Source of the DNA: RGIG2206 sp045648425
Lineage (GTDB): Bacteria > Bacillota > Clostridia > Oscillospirales > Acutalibacteraceae
Length of the DNA stretch: 64,000 bases
Reading direction: 5' to 3'
NCBI GenBank assembly: GCA_045648425.1
Contig: JAZRNV010000156.1
Coordinates: 18,244 to 82,243, forward strand
Shown: in pieces, positions 26,182 to 34,358 of the stretch
Numbering within the stretch: position 1 is the stretch's first letter
Layout: every line of letters starts with the position of its first letter
Notes under the pieces: generated by a model
Database searches by the model: none
What the model saw: the letters and a program-made list of their open reading frames with translations, nothing else
Told to the model about the DNA's origin: nothing
Translations under genes and position numbers: made by a program

Positions 26182-26358
26182 ATGCTAAACAAAAAAATCA
26201 ACAAACTAATTTTATCGGCCCCGATAAAGGTAAGGTTTATGCGAAAATTAATTATTGCTCCCATTATTACTTCTGTCTTCATCTATTTAATTTATATTGT
26301 ATTTGCTTTAATTGCAAAAAGAAAAATATTTAACATCTTTTTATCAAACAAAAACTAA
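26182..26358 (+). CDS. Possible small membrane protein (58 residues)
   Basis: An open frame starting at ATG with GGTG six bases before it. The product is basic at the N-terminus, has one long hydrophobic helix (IIAPIITSVFIYLIYIVFALI) and a basic tail, as in many single-pass small proteins. No family is recognised and there is no clear promoter, so it may be chance. It lies in the 465-base gap between yerC and the next plus-strand gene, which otherwise holds only promoters. Confidence 0.3.
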   Translation: MLNKKINKLILSAPIKVRFMRKLIIAPIITSVFIYLIYIVFALIAKRKIFNIFLSNKN

Positions 26359-26433
26359 TTTGTTAACAATATATAAAGACAAAATGCACAACACTTTTAG
26401 TATTATTTTGTTATTAAAATGTCTCATCAGGAC

Positions 26434-26462
26434 TTGACATTGATTAATTAAAATTGTAGAAT
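26434..26462 (+). promoter_or_regulatory. Promoter of the 26516 membrane protein gene
   Basis: Plus strand perfect TTGACA (26434-26439), 17-base spacer, TAGAAT (26457-26462). Confidence 0.8.
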
Positions 26463-26515
26463 ATAGTTAGGTGTATATGTTATATCAATATAAAGTTTTG
26501 CGAGGTATCTGACAA

Positions 26516-27337
26516 ATGAATATTTTTCAATGTGAAAAAAACATTTTAATAGCAGCAATTGTGGGCAGCGCAACTGCTATTATTTCTTTAGCTTTATTAA
26601 TTTTGGTAAAAGCGTTGAAGCTTAAAAAGCTCAGTTTGCTTTACATATTTTCAGCTATCAGTTTGGTTTCAACAATAGTTGCCACTTTGTTCAGCTATAA
26701 CATTATAGTTGTTGTCGGTTACATAATTTCAATAATTTGCACCGGATTGCTGATTTCTCACACCTGCAATGTAAATCATTTTAACACAATTTACAAAATG
26801 GGTCCTGTGCATCTTTTCGGAAAGATTATGATTCCCCTCGCAATAATTTTCCAATATTTCCGTCCTATGTTTGTATATTGCAAAGACGAAATGAGACTTC
26901 CCTATTACCGTTTACTTGCAGGTATCGGTCTTAAGTGTTACGATGCTCAACCTCGTAAATGGGGCGGCCCACTTATTAACTCAGAAGGTCTTTCTGCCTT
27001 TGATGTTAACTTTAAAGAAGCAAACTTTATGACTTACGTTGTTATTGTTGTAGCAGTAGCAGTTATGGCAATGCAGGTTTTACTTATTCTTCGTCAATTC
27101 AAAGACCCTGATAACGCTCGTGACTGGGCAGACATTGGCATCATAGCAACCTGTATCGGCACAATATTTGTTTACGGAATGTTTGATTCAACAAACCTCG
27201 GTATTTGCGATCCTAAATACGCAGAAAACCTAACTCTCACTATTCCCGTAATTGTTTGCTTGGGTCTTTTAAACCGTGTTCTATATTTTGAAAAAGTTGA
27301 AAACCTTTTAGATAAACTCTTTGTAAAAAAACAATAA
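26516..27337 (+). CDS. Uncharacterised multi-pass membrane protein
   Basis: A 273-residue protein I do not recognise. About seven hydrophobic stretches are visible: three or four before residue 95, one near 105, then three after 170. Between them is a polar segment (about 115-165) with conserved-looking FRPMFVYCKDEMRLPYYRLL and KWGGPLINSEG, likely on one side of the membrane. It has its own near-consensus promoter and ends at a strong bidirectional terminator, so it is a single-gene transcript. The coding usage looks like the neighbours. A transporter, sensor or enzyme role cannot be told from sequence. Confidence 0.8.
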   Translation: MNIFQCEKNILIAAIVGSATAIISLALLILVKALKLKKLSLLYIFSAISLVSTIVATLFSYNIIVVVGYIISIICTGLLISHTCNVNHFNTIYKMGPVHLFGKIMIPLAIIFQYFRPMFVYCKDEMRLPYYRLLAGIGLKCYDAQPRKWGGPLINSEGLSAFDVNFKEANFMTYVVIVVAVAVMAMQVLLILRQFKDPDNARDWADIGIIATCIGTIFVYGMFDSTNLGICDPKYAENLTLTIPVIVCLGLLNRVLYFEKVENLLDKLFVKKQ

Positions 27338-27341
27338 TCAT

Positions 27342-27381
27342 AAAAAAATAAAGCCCTCACGCTGTGAGGGCTTTATTTTTT
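27342..27381. terminator. Bidirectional terminator between convergent genes
   Basis: Perfect hairpin with arms AAAGCCCTCAC/GTGAGGGCTTT, loop GCT and A/T tails on both sides. It serves the plus-strand membrane gene and the minus-strand fumarase gene. Confidence 0.93.
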
Positions 27382-27382
27382 A

Positions 27383-27910
27383 TCATCTAAAAACAGAATT
27401 ACCGTTACAATCAATGGCAACGATAAGGGGGAATTCATCAAACTCCAGTTTTTTTATCGATTCACAGCCCAAATCGTCAAAAGCAATAACCTCGCAAGAT
27501 TTAATTGCTTGTGCAGCAAGAGCTCCCGCTCCACCGATAGCACAAAGATACACCGACTTATTCTTCACAATTGAATCATAAACCTCTTGGCTACGGTCGC
27601 CCTTACCTATGGTCGCACACATGCCCATTGAATATAAACTCGGAGCAAACCTATCCATACGTGATGATGTTGTCGGTCCGCAGCTTCCTATAGGTAAATG
27701 CTCAGGCGCAGGAGTAGGTCCTGCATAATACACAACGCTGTCATTAATTTCAAAAGGGAGCTTCTCTTCCCTTTCCATAAGCTCAAATATACGCTTGTGG
27801 GCGGCATCGCGAGCAGTATATACACAGCCCGACAAATATATCTTGTCACCTGCGCAAAGCTGCCCACACGCTTTTCTCAAGTCGCAGGATTTTAAATACA
27901 ATTCTTTCAT
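27383..27910 (-). CDS. Fumarate hydratase class I, beta subunit
   Basis: A 175-residue protein matching the C-terminal (beta) half of class I fumarase/tartrate dehydratase. Seen: IYLSG-VYTARDAAHKR, YYAGPTPAPEHLPIGSCGPTTSSRMD (substrate-binding) and FPLIVAIDCNGN at the C-terminus. It normally works with an alpha subunit that holds the 4Fe-4S cluster, usually encoded directly upstream. Here the upstream gene is instead a DUF2628 membrane protein overlapping by four bases (ATGA). The alpha subunit must be elsewhere, or this acts in another complex. Confidence 0.88.
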   Translation of the reverse strand: MKELYLKSCDLRKACGQLCAGDKIYLSGCVYTARDAAHKRIFELMEREEKLPFEINDSVVYYAGPTPAPEHLPIGSCGPTTSSRMDRFAPSLYSMGMCATIGKGDRSQEVYDSIVKNKSVYLCAIGGAGALAAQAIKSCEVIAFDDLGCESIKKLEFDEFPLIVAIDCNGNSVFR

Positions 27911-28566
27911 ATTATAAACAAAAAAAACAACTCAAAAATTAATGAAAAACCCGACACTGTGCCAAGAGGAATAAATATGGCAGGGGCTGCATTAACGCCA
28001 CCCTTATAGCCCTCACGAATAGATTTATAAACTTCTTTATGATACAAGCTGTCACCAAACAACCCGCAAACAGCCCAAAAAACGAAGGACACAACTAAAA
28101 AGGTAAACCAGTAAATAAATATAAGTTTAAATAAATATGGGGCTGCTAAGTTCGCTTGGGCTTCAAAATTATAAGTATACAGAATATTCATCAACGAAGA
28201 AGTAGAAAAATAAACTATTACTCCGGAAATGAAGCAAAGCACTAAATTTATAGCATAAAGTATAAAATAGAGTTTATACATTTTTCTAAACAAAAACCAG
28301 AAAGGTCCCAAAAATATAGCAGCAAAGTTTTTTGAGATATAAAGCTTATTTTCGGGCTTAGACTTAAACAAATCAAAATATCTGTCAATGTTATGGCTTA
28401 TGTAATTTCTTGCGTCATGACAAGATACTCCATCTGACAAATATTCACCGTCATCGGCATAAACAACATCAACAAAGCTGGTTCCGCAGTTGTGACAGTA
28501 GGTCTCGCTTTCTCTGCAAAGCACTCCACAATTATCACAATGGAAAAACATGCTTTTTTCAGACAT
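27907..28566 (-). CDS. Zinc-ribbon and DUF2628 membrane protein
   Basis: A 219-residue protein. An N-terminal zinc ribbon has two C-x2-C pairs (CDNC and CHNC), then a linker and a membrane domain with NFAAIFLGPFWFLFRKMY, the hallmark of DUF2628, with about four hydrophobic helices. Function unknown; such proteins are common as single copies in Clostridia. It overlaps the fumarase beta gene by four bases, so they are probably co-expressed, although no shared task is evident. Confidence 0.85.
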   Translation of the reverse strand: MSEKSMFFHCDNCGVLCRESETYCHNCGTSFVDVVYADDGEYLSDGVSCHDARNYISHNIDRYFDLFKSKPENKLYISKNFAAIFLGPFWFLFRKMYKLYFILYAINLVLCFISGVIVYFSTSSLMNILYTYNFEAQANLAAPYLFKLIFIYWFTFLVVSFVFWAVCGLFGDSLYHKEVYKSIREGYKGGVNAAPAIFIPLGTVSGFSLIFELFFLFII

Positions 28567-28621
28567 ATAACCACCTCATACCAATTATAATATATATATT
28601 TTTCAAAGTCAAGCAAGCATA

Positions 28622-28650
28622 GAAAAAGACCACCTGAAACAGGTGGTCTT
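28622..28650 (-). terminator. Terminator after tRNA-Ala
   Basis: Hairpin with arms AAGACCACCTG/CAGGTGGTCTT, followed on the minus strand by a T-run. Confidence 0.9.
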
Positions 28651-28651
28651 T

Positions 28652-28727
<76 letters not shown>

Positions 28728-28744
28728 GAAATTGGAACGAAATT

Positions 28745-28773
28745 ATATTATCACACAGCCAACAATAAGTCAA
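28745..28773 (-). promoter_or_regulatory. Promoter of tRNA-Ala
   Basis: Minus strand TTGACT (28768-28773), 17-base spacer, TAATAT (28745-28750), 17 bases before the tRNA. Confidence 0.8.
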
Positions 28774-28799
28774 GAGTTTTTTTAATTTTTTAACAAGAA

Positions 28800-30308
28800 T
28801 CAATAATTATAAATTACATCTGCATATGAAATTCCCAAAATCACCTGATTTAGATAGAGTGCATCAGCAGAATTAACTTCACCATCACCGTCGACATCAG
28901 CATTGGCCATGCTTGTGTCGCTTTCTTTACCAAGCAAATTAATACTTAATATAGATAAATCGCTTAAAGTGATCAATCCATCGCCGTTAACATCGGCATT
29001 ATACTGAATATTGTTTATATCAAGGTAATAATGAAGAGCATTTGTAAAATCTCCAGGGTTTTGAGAAATCACATAATCTAAAGCGCCGTCATCAGCGTGA
29101 ATGTAATATACATAACCCTCAGACACATCAAAATCAGTTAAATAGAACGATTCGCCCAGCACAGTATCATAACAGTACAGTTTGTCTTGAGAATGATAGA
29201 GCATCCAGTTCTTCCACCAGGTAGCTGTAGACTGTCCTATTGTATAACAATAGCCGGGTTCACCCCAAACATCCCAACTTTCCTCTTGTGAACAGACAAT
29301 CTTTTTGCCTTCTGAAGAAATTTCAACAACATCAATTGAACCTTCAGTGTTAGAAACATAATACCATTTATTATTATGAGGAGTAAGCTGAGTGTTTGTT
29401 TCAGTCCAAGCCCAATCATCGTAAGTGGTATCGGTGCATTGTTCTGTACTGTTATCAATTCTTTCCCAATCATAATGGCCAAGGCGCTGGCTCATAGCAG
29501 TATCACTGTGAAGCATATAATCGTGATAAGTGTAGCCATCAGGCACACCAACCGGGTCATCCCAGGTAACATCAATATGATACCAATGATCGTCAAGCTT
29601 TACCAAATTCCACTGATGGTTCATAGATACACTGACAACAGAGACTGTTTCTACACCAAGCGCACGCATAATTTCAGTAAAAAGCAATGCATAACCCTGG
29701 CAAACTCCGCGTTTTTCAATAAGCATTGAATAAGAATCACGTATAGCGTTTTGGGGGTCATTTGCCAGGCCGTCGGAGTCATATTGATAATGTGTAGCCA
29801 GATAATCATTAACTGCAACGACAGCTTCAATGTCACTAAGAGAATCAAAATGCGCAACAATAGCATTAATTCTGCTTTCATAATCAGCCATAACATAAGG
29901 CAATTGTTCAGCAGTATATTTATAAACGGGAACTAAAGCGGCAACGGTATTATCTGAATAATAAGAATATCCAAAATAAGCACCAACATAAAACAAATCG
30001 GGATTATCATTATAAACCGAGGTGTAAACCCATACTATATCATCAATAGAAACATTAAATTCCGAAATGTCAATTTCTTCAGGAAGATTCTTCAATTCCC
30101 TATAAATATAATCATACAGCTCATCGGGGTACTTTTGAGGTATAAAAGCAACCTCTTCACCTGATTTAGTACCATCGCCGCTATCAGAATAAAGCGATAT
30201 CACACCATTTGCAAAAGCAATTGATTCTGCGTTAGCTGAAAAAACAAAAACAGACGATAACAAAACAGCTAAACAAATTATAAACGAAAGTTTTTTACAA
30301 ATACGCAT
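28800..30308 (-). CDS. Secreted transglutaminase-like protein with C-terminal dockerin
   Basis: A 502-residue secreted protein. Residues 1-27 are a signal peptide. A transglutaminase-like domain has a full triad: Cys203 in KRGVCQGYA, His231 in MNHQWNL and Asp246 in HIDVTWDD. It is followed by a Trp/Tyr-rich stretch with repeat-like elements (about 300-430) and a type I dockerin at about 437-493, with two calcium loops beginning DVNGDGLITLSD and DVDGDGEVNSAD. Such domains in bacteria act as cysteine proteases or peptide crosslinkers. The dockerin implies docking onto a cohesin-bearing scaffold. The gene has its own promoter; no cohesin is in the window. Confidence 0.9.
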   Translation of the reverse strand: MRICKKLSFIICLAVLLSSVFVFSANAESIAFANGVISLYSDSGDGTKSGEEVAFIPQKYPDELYDYIYRELKNLPEEIDISEFNVSIDDIVWVYTSVYNDNPDLFYVGAYFGYSYYSDNTVAALVPVYKYTAEQLPYVMADYESRINAIVAHFDSLSDIEAVVAVNDYLATHYQYDSDGLANDPQNAIRDSYSMLIEKRGVCQGYALLFTEIMRALGVETVSVVSVSMNHQWNLVKLDDHWYHIDVTWDDPVGVPDGYTYHDYMLHSDTAMSQRLGHYDWERIDNSTEQCTDTTYDDWAWTETNTQLTPHNNKWYYVSNTEGSIDVVEISSEGKKIVCSQEESWDVWGEPGYCYTIGQSTATWWKNWMLYHSQDKLYCYDTVLGESFYLTDFDVSEGYVYYIHADDGALDYVISQNPGDFTNALHYYLDINNIQYNADVNGDGLITLSDLSILSINLLGKESDTSMANADVDGDGEVNSADALYLNQVILGISYADVIYNY

Positions 30309-30331
30309 TGGTACTCCCCCTTTTAATTCTA

Positions 30332-30359
30332 ATTATAGATAATTTAAATAGAATGTCAA
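30332..30359 (-). promoter_or_regulatory. Promoter of the transglutaminase-dockerin gene
   Basis: Minus strand TTGACA (30354-30359), 16-base spacer, TATAAT (30332-30337). Both boxes are perfect. Confidence 0.85.
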
Positions 30360-30417
30360 TAAAGAAAATGTCACGCAAACAAGGTTTGCATACAATGTAA
30401 TGAAAGGGGTGATATTT

Positions 30418-30720
30418 ATGTATGACACCATTCATATTATTAAAAGCGGCGATACTTTATACTCATTGGCAAAAATGTATCAAACACCTGTCGATGCCAT
30501 AGCCAAAGCAAACGATATAAAAAATCCCGAAAATTTACAAATAGGACAACGTATAATTATTCCGCAACTCGCCAGGCCGAACTGGTATGTAGTAAGATAT
30601 GGTGACACCTTATACTCTATCGCAAGAAGGTTTTTTACATCTGTAGATAACATCTTAAAGTTAAACGATCTTCCGGATCCCGATTCAATATTCCCCGGAG
30701 AAATAATAAGAATACGATAA
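30418..30720 (+). CDS. Two-LysM-domain protein
   Basis: A 100-residue protein consisting of two LysM modules (about 3-46 and 52-99), each with the HxVKSGDTLYSLA-type start (IIKSGDTLYSLA and VRYGDTLYSIA) and a closing I-x-P/I-R. LysM binds N-acetylglucosamine in peptidoglycan or spore cortex. There is no signal peptide, as in several spore-coat LysM proteins. I start at the ATG at 30418, where AAAGGGGTG lies upstream; a start 18 bases earlier would fall in this ribosome site. It ends at a bidirectional terminator. Confidence 0.9.
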   Translation: MYDTIHIIKSGDTLYSLAKMYQTPVDAIAKANDIKNPENLQIGQRIIIPQLARPNWYVVRYGDTLYSIARRFFTSVDNILKLNDLPDPDSIFPGEIIRIR

Positions 30721-30756
30721 AAAAAGAAGGCACCTCAGAAGTGCCTTCTTTTTTAT
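30719..30756. terminator. Bidirectional terminator
   Basis: Hairpin with arms AAGAAGGCAC/GTGCCTTCTT and flanking A and T runs, shared by the convergent LysM and lipoprotein genes. Confidence 0.92.
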
Positions 30757-32390
30757 CCTTTTTTGATGTAATTAACCATTTGCTCAGGAACTATGAAGTT
30801 TATAAATTTATTGCCGTTGGCCACAGCAATTATTTCAGTAATGGAGTAATATCCATTCGGCTTATTACTGTTGGCATATTCGTCATATATGGGAAGCTCT
30901 TCGGCATATTGATCAGCAGTCAAAGAAAAAACATAATATAACGGGTGTGTGCTTTCGGGTTCTAATTCACTAAGCAAATATTCAAATTCTGACAAAGATT
31001 CAACTTTTGTAAGTTTTAGAATCGGATCGCTTTTGGGCTTAGCATAAAATCCGTCTTGATTTGTAGAATGAACAGAAACCAGTCCATCGGCTTTAGAATA
31101 ATTAATGTAAATATTATTCAAATCACTTTCAGTAAAACCATCAGCCACACTAACTCTCATACCGCATTCTGATAATAACTCATTATTAATTTCGTGCCAT
31201 TTCTTATACAAATCATCAGGCATAGAATCGTAATTAATGAGAGACCAATCACCGGCAGATATTATCGAATCATCATTTTGCCTTGTGTTTAAGGAATACC
31301 ACAACAATGTAGCAGGCGCCAAATGACTCAAAACAACAGGATACTGAATAGAAACACAATATTCTTCTCTGTGTGCTTTACAAACAAAATAATTTTTATC
31401 GAAGGCATCCCCCAATGTGTCAGTGGATATCATCAACGAAAAATACACGTTACCTTTCTTTGGAGAGGCGTTATGTGTTTTGATTTTATCGGGAACATAT
31501 GAGGTTTTAACAGATGAAAAAACTGTTGAATTGCCAAAGTTGGCCACCGAAATATTTCCAAATCCATTTTCACTGAACAAGGTGATATATTCAACACAAT
31601 CGAAATCAGTGTAAACTACACCCGGATGCTTAAGCTTGGTTTGACTCAAAATACTTGAGGTAAATTCTAAACTCCAATCTTCTGTATAGGTTGGCAACAT
31701 AAAAGCATCAAGGGCTATCGCATAATCAATAAATTGACTGTTTTCATTCAGTGAAACAAAAGAGTGATTATTACTATCGATATCAATCATTTCAAATAAT
31801 GTTCTGTATGCCTCTTCCTCGCTGGTAAACACACCTCTTATATCAATAATTTCTCTTGAATCTAAAAGCGAGAACTGCATTGCAACAGAGTAATCGATAC
31901 ACACTGCTCTTTCGCGTCTTACCGCATCATTCCATGCAGCACAAAACTCAAAAGTATCGGGAGTATATAACACAAAAGTGTTAATATAATCACTAAAAAG
32001 TGATACAACCTCTTCAACTGAAACATCAGTAGAATATGCTCCTAGCTCATCGCACATATAATTCAACCAGAATCTGTCTTGTTCGTTTGAAACAAGATAA
32101 AGCGCCGCTGAATCATATTTAGCAACAACGCCTTGCATCTGACGTAAAAAAACAACAAGAGATTTTTCAAAATTGCTTATATCAACAACATAAATTTGTC
32201 GAGCAGATTTAAAGCTTGGGAACAAGTTTTCAATAATCTGCTCAGTTGTTTGTTTGTCTTGGTTGTGTATGTTTTGCGTTCCGTTGTTGTTGCTGGAATT
32301 TTTATCGCTGTTGTTATTGCCGCCACCACTGCAGCCCGAAAGCAACAGAATAACGATAACTAATACAACGCTTAAAACCCGTTTAGTCAA
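30753..32390 (-). CDS. Lipoprotein, divergent GxGYxYxP-like protein
   Basis: A 545-residue protein with a lipoprotein signal (VILLLSGC, Cys about residue 20) and an Asn/Ser/Gly-rich linker. The body resembles the GxGYxYxP family: an early MQGVVAKYDSAALYLVSNEQD, then WLNYMCDELGA and FVLYTPDTF, and a late segment SHLAPATLLWYSLNTRQNDDSIISAGDW. The signature G-x-G-Y-x-Y-P is replaced by AGDWSLINYDSMP. The family's function is unknown; it is secreted and often found near glycan genes. I choose a TTG start at 32390, eight bases from AGGAGG; the GTG at 32399 lies inside that site. Assignment is moderate. Confidence 0.65.
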   Translation of the reverse strand: MTKRVLSVVLVIVILLLSGCSGGGNNNSDKNSSNNNGTQNIHNQDKQTTEQIIENLFPSFKSARQIYVVDISNFEKSLVVFLRQMQGVVAKYDSAALYLVSNEQDRFWLNYMCDELGAYSTDVSVEEVVSLFSDYINTFVLYTPDTFEFCAAWNDAVRRERAVCIDYSVAMQFSLLDSREIIDIRGVFTSEEEAYRTLFEMIDIDSNNHSFVSLNENSQFIDYAIALDAFMLPTYTEDWSLEFTSSILSQTKLKHPGVVYTDFDCVEYITLFSENGFGNISVANFGNSTVFSSVKTSYVPDKIKTHNASPKKGNVYFSLMISTDTLGDAFDKNYFVCKAHREEYCVSIQYPVVLSHLAPATLLWYSLNTRQNDDSIISAGDWSLINYDSMPDDLYKKWHEINNELLSECGMRVSVADGFTESDLNNIYINYSKADGLVSVHSTNQDGFYAKPKSDPILKLTKVESLSEFEYLLSELEPESTHPLYYVFSLTADQYAEELPIYDEYANSNKPNGYYSITEIIAVANGNKFINFIVPEQMVNYIKKG

Positions 32391-32420
32391 AGCATACACC
32401 TCCTAACATATTTTCAAACC

Positions 32421-32449
32421 ATTCTAACATTTTTGAATGCAGTTTTCAA
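32421..32449 (-). promoter_or_regulatory. Promoter of the GxGYxYxP-like lipoprotein gene
   Basis: Minus strand TTGAAA (32444-32449), 17-base spacer, TAGAAT (32421-32426). Confidence 0.65.
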
Positions 32450-32489
32450 CTACAATATTGTAACAATTATCTGCAACAAAATTATCCTA

Positions 32490-32518
32490 TTGAATTTAAT
32501 CTGATTTTTTGGTATATT
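32490..32518 (+). promoter_or_regulatory. Promoter of the TSCPD operon
   Basis: Plus strand TTGAAT (32490-32495), 17-base spacer, TATATT (32513-32518). Confidence 0.6.
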
Positions 32519-32547
32519 AATATAAAGGAAGTAAAGGAGAAAACATT

Positions 32548-32799
32548 ATGACATTTACATATAAAACAAACGGCGTGTGTGCAAGACAAATCGAAATTAC
32601 TGTTGAAAATGATATTGTTACCAAGGCAAAGTTTTTAGGTGGTTGCGCCGGCAACACCCAAGGTGTATCCAGACTCGTTGAGGGATTACCGGTTGAGCAG
32701 GTAATATCAAAGCTCAAAGGCATAAGATGCGGCTTTAAAGCTACGTCCTGCCCCGACCAGCTTGCAACCGCATTATCTCAATATATGAATGATAAATAA
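32548..32799 (+). CDS. TSCPD domain protein (TIGR03905 family)
   Basis: An 83-residue protein with a single TSCPD domain: GGCAGNTQGVSRLVEG in the middle and CGFKATSCPDQLATAL at the end, the motif that names the family. Five Cys residues could bind metal or nucleotide. The domain also caps class II ribonucleotide reductases (NrdJ), but this short stand-alone form is uncharacterised. Strong AAAGGAG ribosome site and its own promoter. The next gene follows with 19 bases. Confidence 0.9.
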   Translation: MTFTYKTNGVCARQIEITVENDIVTKAKFLGGCAGNTQGVSRLVEGLPVEQVISKLKGIRCGFKATSCPDQLATALSQYMNDK

Positions 32800-32818
32800 A
32801 CCGCAAGGATTGATTGCT

Positions 32819-33337
32819 ATGCTATATGATGAAGATATTAAGATTTTTGACAGCAGCAAAAAGATAACAGCCAGTGACGAGCCGGAAGTTCCGATTCACG
32901 ATTCTTTAGACAACGCACGTAAGCTGGGAATCGCCCTTGCCGGCATGACAAAAGAAGCAGAGCGCGGTTTTGAATTAAACATAAAAGACGAACTTCTTTT
33001 GCAGCGCAGATTGTTATTATGCTTTGCAATAGCAACCGCACTTGAGGAGCATTCAAAATCAAGCCAAGAGTCTCGAACAGCACTAAACGCATTTTACGAT
33101 ACGATAAAAAGAAAAGACACTGATTTTTATGATGATATAGCAAGTTCAGGCCATTTTACATTTTATTATCATGCTCACCGTCAAGGCGGTGATACTGTAA
33201 GACGAATTGGCCAAACCTTTGCTATGCTATGCGGTCAAGACGGTGACCCCGTGTGTCAAGAGCTTGGAGAAGCACTTTACTGCCAGTATACAAATATGGT
33301 TAAAGTGCAAATCAAATCAATTCAAATGGATTGTTAA
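32819..33337 (+). CDS. Uncharacterised protein (172 residues)
   Basis: I do not recognise a family. It appears all-helical and soluble, with MTKEAERGFELNIKDELLLQRRLLLCFAIATALEEHSKSSQ, then a second helical region containing SGHFTFYYHAHRQGGDTVRRIGQTFAMLCG. The His/Arg/Asp-rich HAHRQGGD could be a metal or active site. I start at ATG 32819 with AAGGA nine bases before it, rather than 30 bases earlier, where it would overlap the TSCPD gene. It shares the TSCPD transcript and ends at a bidirectional terminator. Confidence 0.75.
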   Translation: MLYDEDIKIFDSSKKITASDEPEVPIHDSLDNARKLGIALAGMTKEAERGFELNIKDELLLQRRLLLCFAIATALEEHSKSSQESRTALNAFYDTIKRKDTDFYDDIASSGHFTFYYHAHRQGGDTVRRIGQTFAMLCGQDGDPVCQELGEALYCQYTNMVKVQIKSIQMDC

Positions 33338-33339
33338 AC

Positions 33340-33378
33340 AAAAAAAAGAAGGCCGAATATCATTCGGCCTTCTTTTTA
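33340..33378. terminator. Bidirectional terminator
   Basis: Hairpin with arms AAGAAGGCCGAAT/ATTCGGCCTTCTT and A/T tails, between the convergent unknown gene and the lactonase gene. Confidence 0.93.
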
Positions 33379-34344
33379 TTTAAACACTACGCAAAGAGGA
33401 TGCTTGAGTTTAACATCACACTCAATTTCTTCGACATTTATGTTATCAAGCTTAAATAACGTTACCTCTCCGCTTTCATTGGCACAAACAAGAACATCTT
33501 TAATAATATTAAAGTCTCTCGGACTTTCGCCACCACAATGGGTAAAAGACAGTAAGTTAAGTTTACCGTTATTAATTTTAAACTTAACAATAGAATTATG
33601 ACCTCGATTTGAAACATACAAATAATTACCGGAAACTCTTATTGCAGCAGCAGTATTTGAACCGTTAAAATCATCCGGCAAAGCGCTGTAAGTATCAAGC
33701 AAGGTTAATGTGCCGTTATTATACTCAAAAGCAGATACAGTTGAGGCAAGCTCGTTAACACAAAACACATACTTACCACCATTAGAATATGCAAGATGTC
33801 TACAACCGTGTCCTAAGGGCACCTTTGCAAATGCAATCTCTTGCAAATCAAAGTCGTAGGTATAAATAGTGTCATTCCCCAAATCAACTGCAAGCAGATA
33901 CTTGTTATCAGGCGAAGGATAAACGAAATGACAATGAGCAGCATCCTGACGAACAGCGTTGGGGCCAAACCCATAATGCTGTACTGCTCTATCACCTTGT
34001 TTGCTTATGCTGCCGGAAATATAATTAGCAGTATATACATCATCATTAAAACTGCAAATATGGCACCCTATTTTACCATATGTTGATTTTAAGTTAGTTG
34101 GTAAGTGTAATCCACCGTCATTGTCTATGATATAGGTAACCGTGGCACTATCTCCATCAAATTGGTCTTCCCTTCTTAAAACAACATCAAGCTTATCGCC
34201 ACGAACATTTAAAAACATAGGGCTTTTAATCGGTGTAAAATTCTTTTGAACAAGCTTTAATGAATCAAGTAATGAATAACAATAAACACCGCCTTCATCG
34301 CAGCAATCCGCAATATAGACCTTGCACAATTCTTTATTATTCAC
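33376..34344 (-). CDS. Lactonase family beta-propeller protein
   Basis: A 322-residue seven-bladed propeller of the 6-phosphogluconolactonase (YbhE-type) lactonase family. Blade signatures include PNAVRQDAAHCHFVYPSPDNKYLLAVDLGNDTI, CRHLAYSNGGKYVFCVNEL, and NGNYLYVSNRGHNSI-like VSGNYLYVSNRGHNSIVKF, with ESPRDFNI near the end. It has no signal peptide. The gene follows htpG with 14 bases between, so they are probably co-transcribed. The substrate is not certain; the family includes proteins with unknown ligands. Confidence 0.88.
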   Translation of the reverse strand: MNNKELCKVYIADCCDEGGVYCYSLLDSLKLVQKNFTPIKSPMFLNVRGDKLDVVLRREDQFDGDSATVTYIIDNDGGLHLPTNLKSTYGKIGCHICSFNDDVYTANYISGSISKQGDRAVQHYGFGPNAVRQDAAHCHFVYPSPDNKYLLAVDLGNDTIYTYDFDLQEIAFAKVPLGHGCRHLAYSNGGKYVFCVNELASTVSAFEYNNGTLTLLDTYSALPDDFNGSNTAAAIRVSGNYLYVSNRGHNSIVKFKINNGKLNLLSFTHCGGESPRDFNIIKDVLVCANESGEVTLFKLDNINVEEIECDVKLKHPLCVVFK

Positions 34345-34358
34345 ATCTGCACCTCAAC

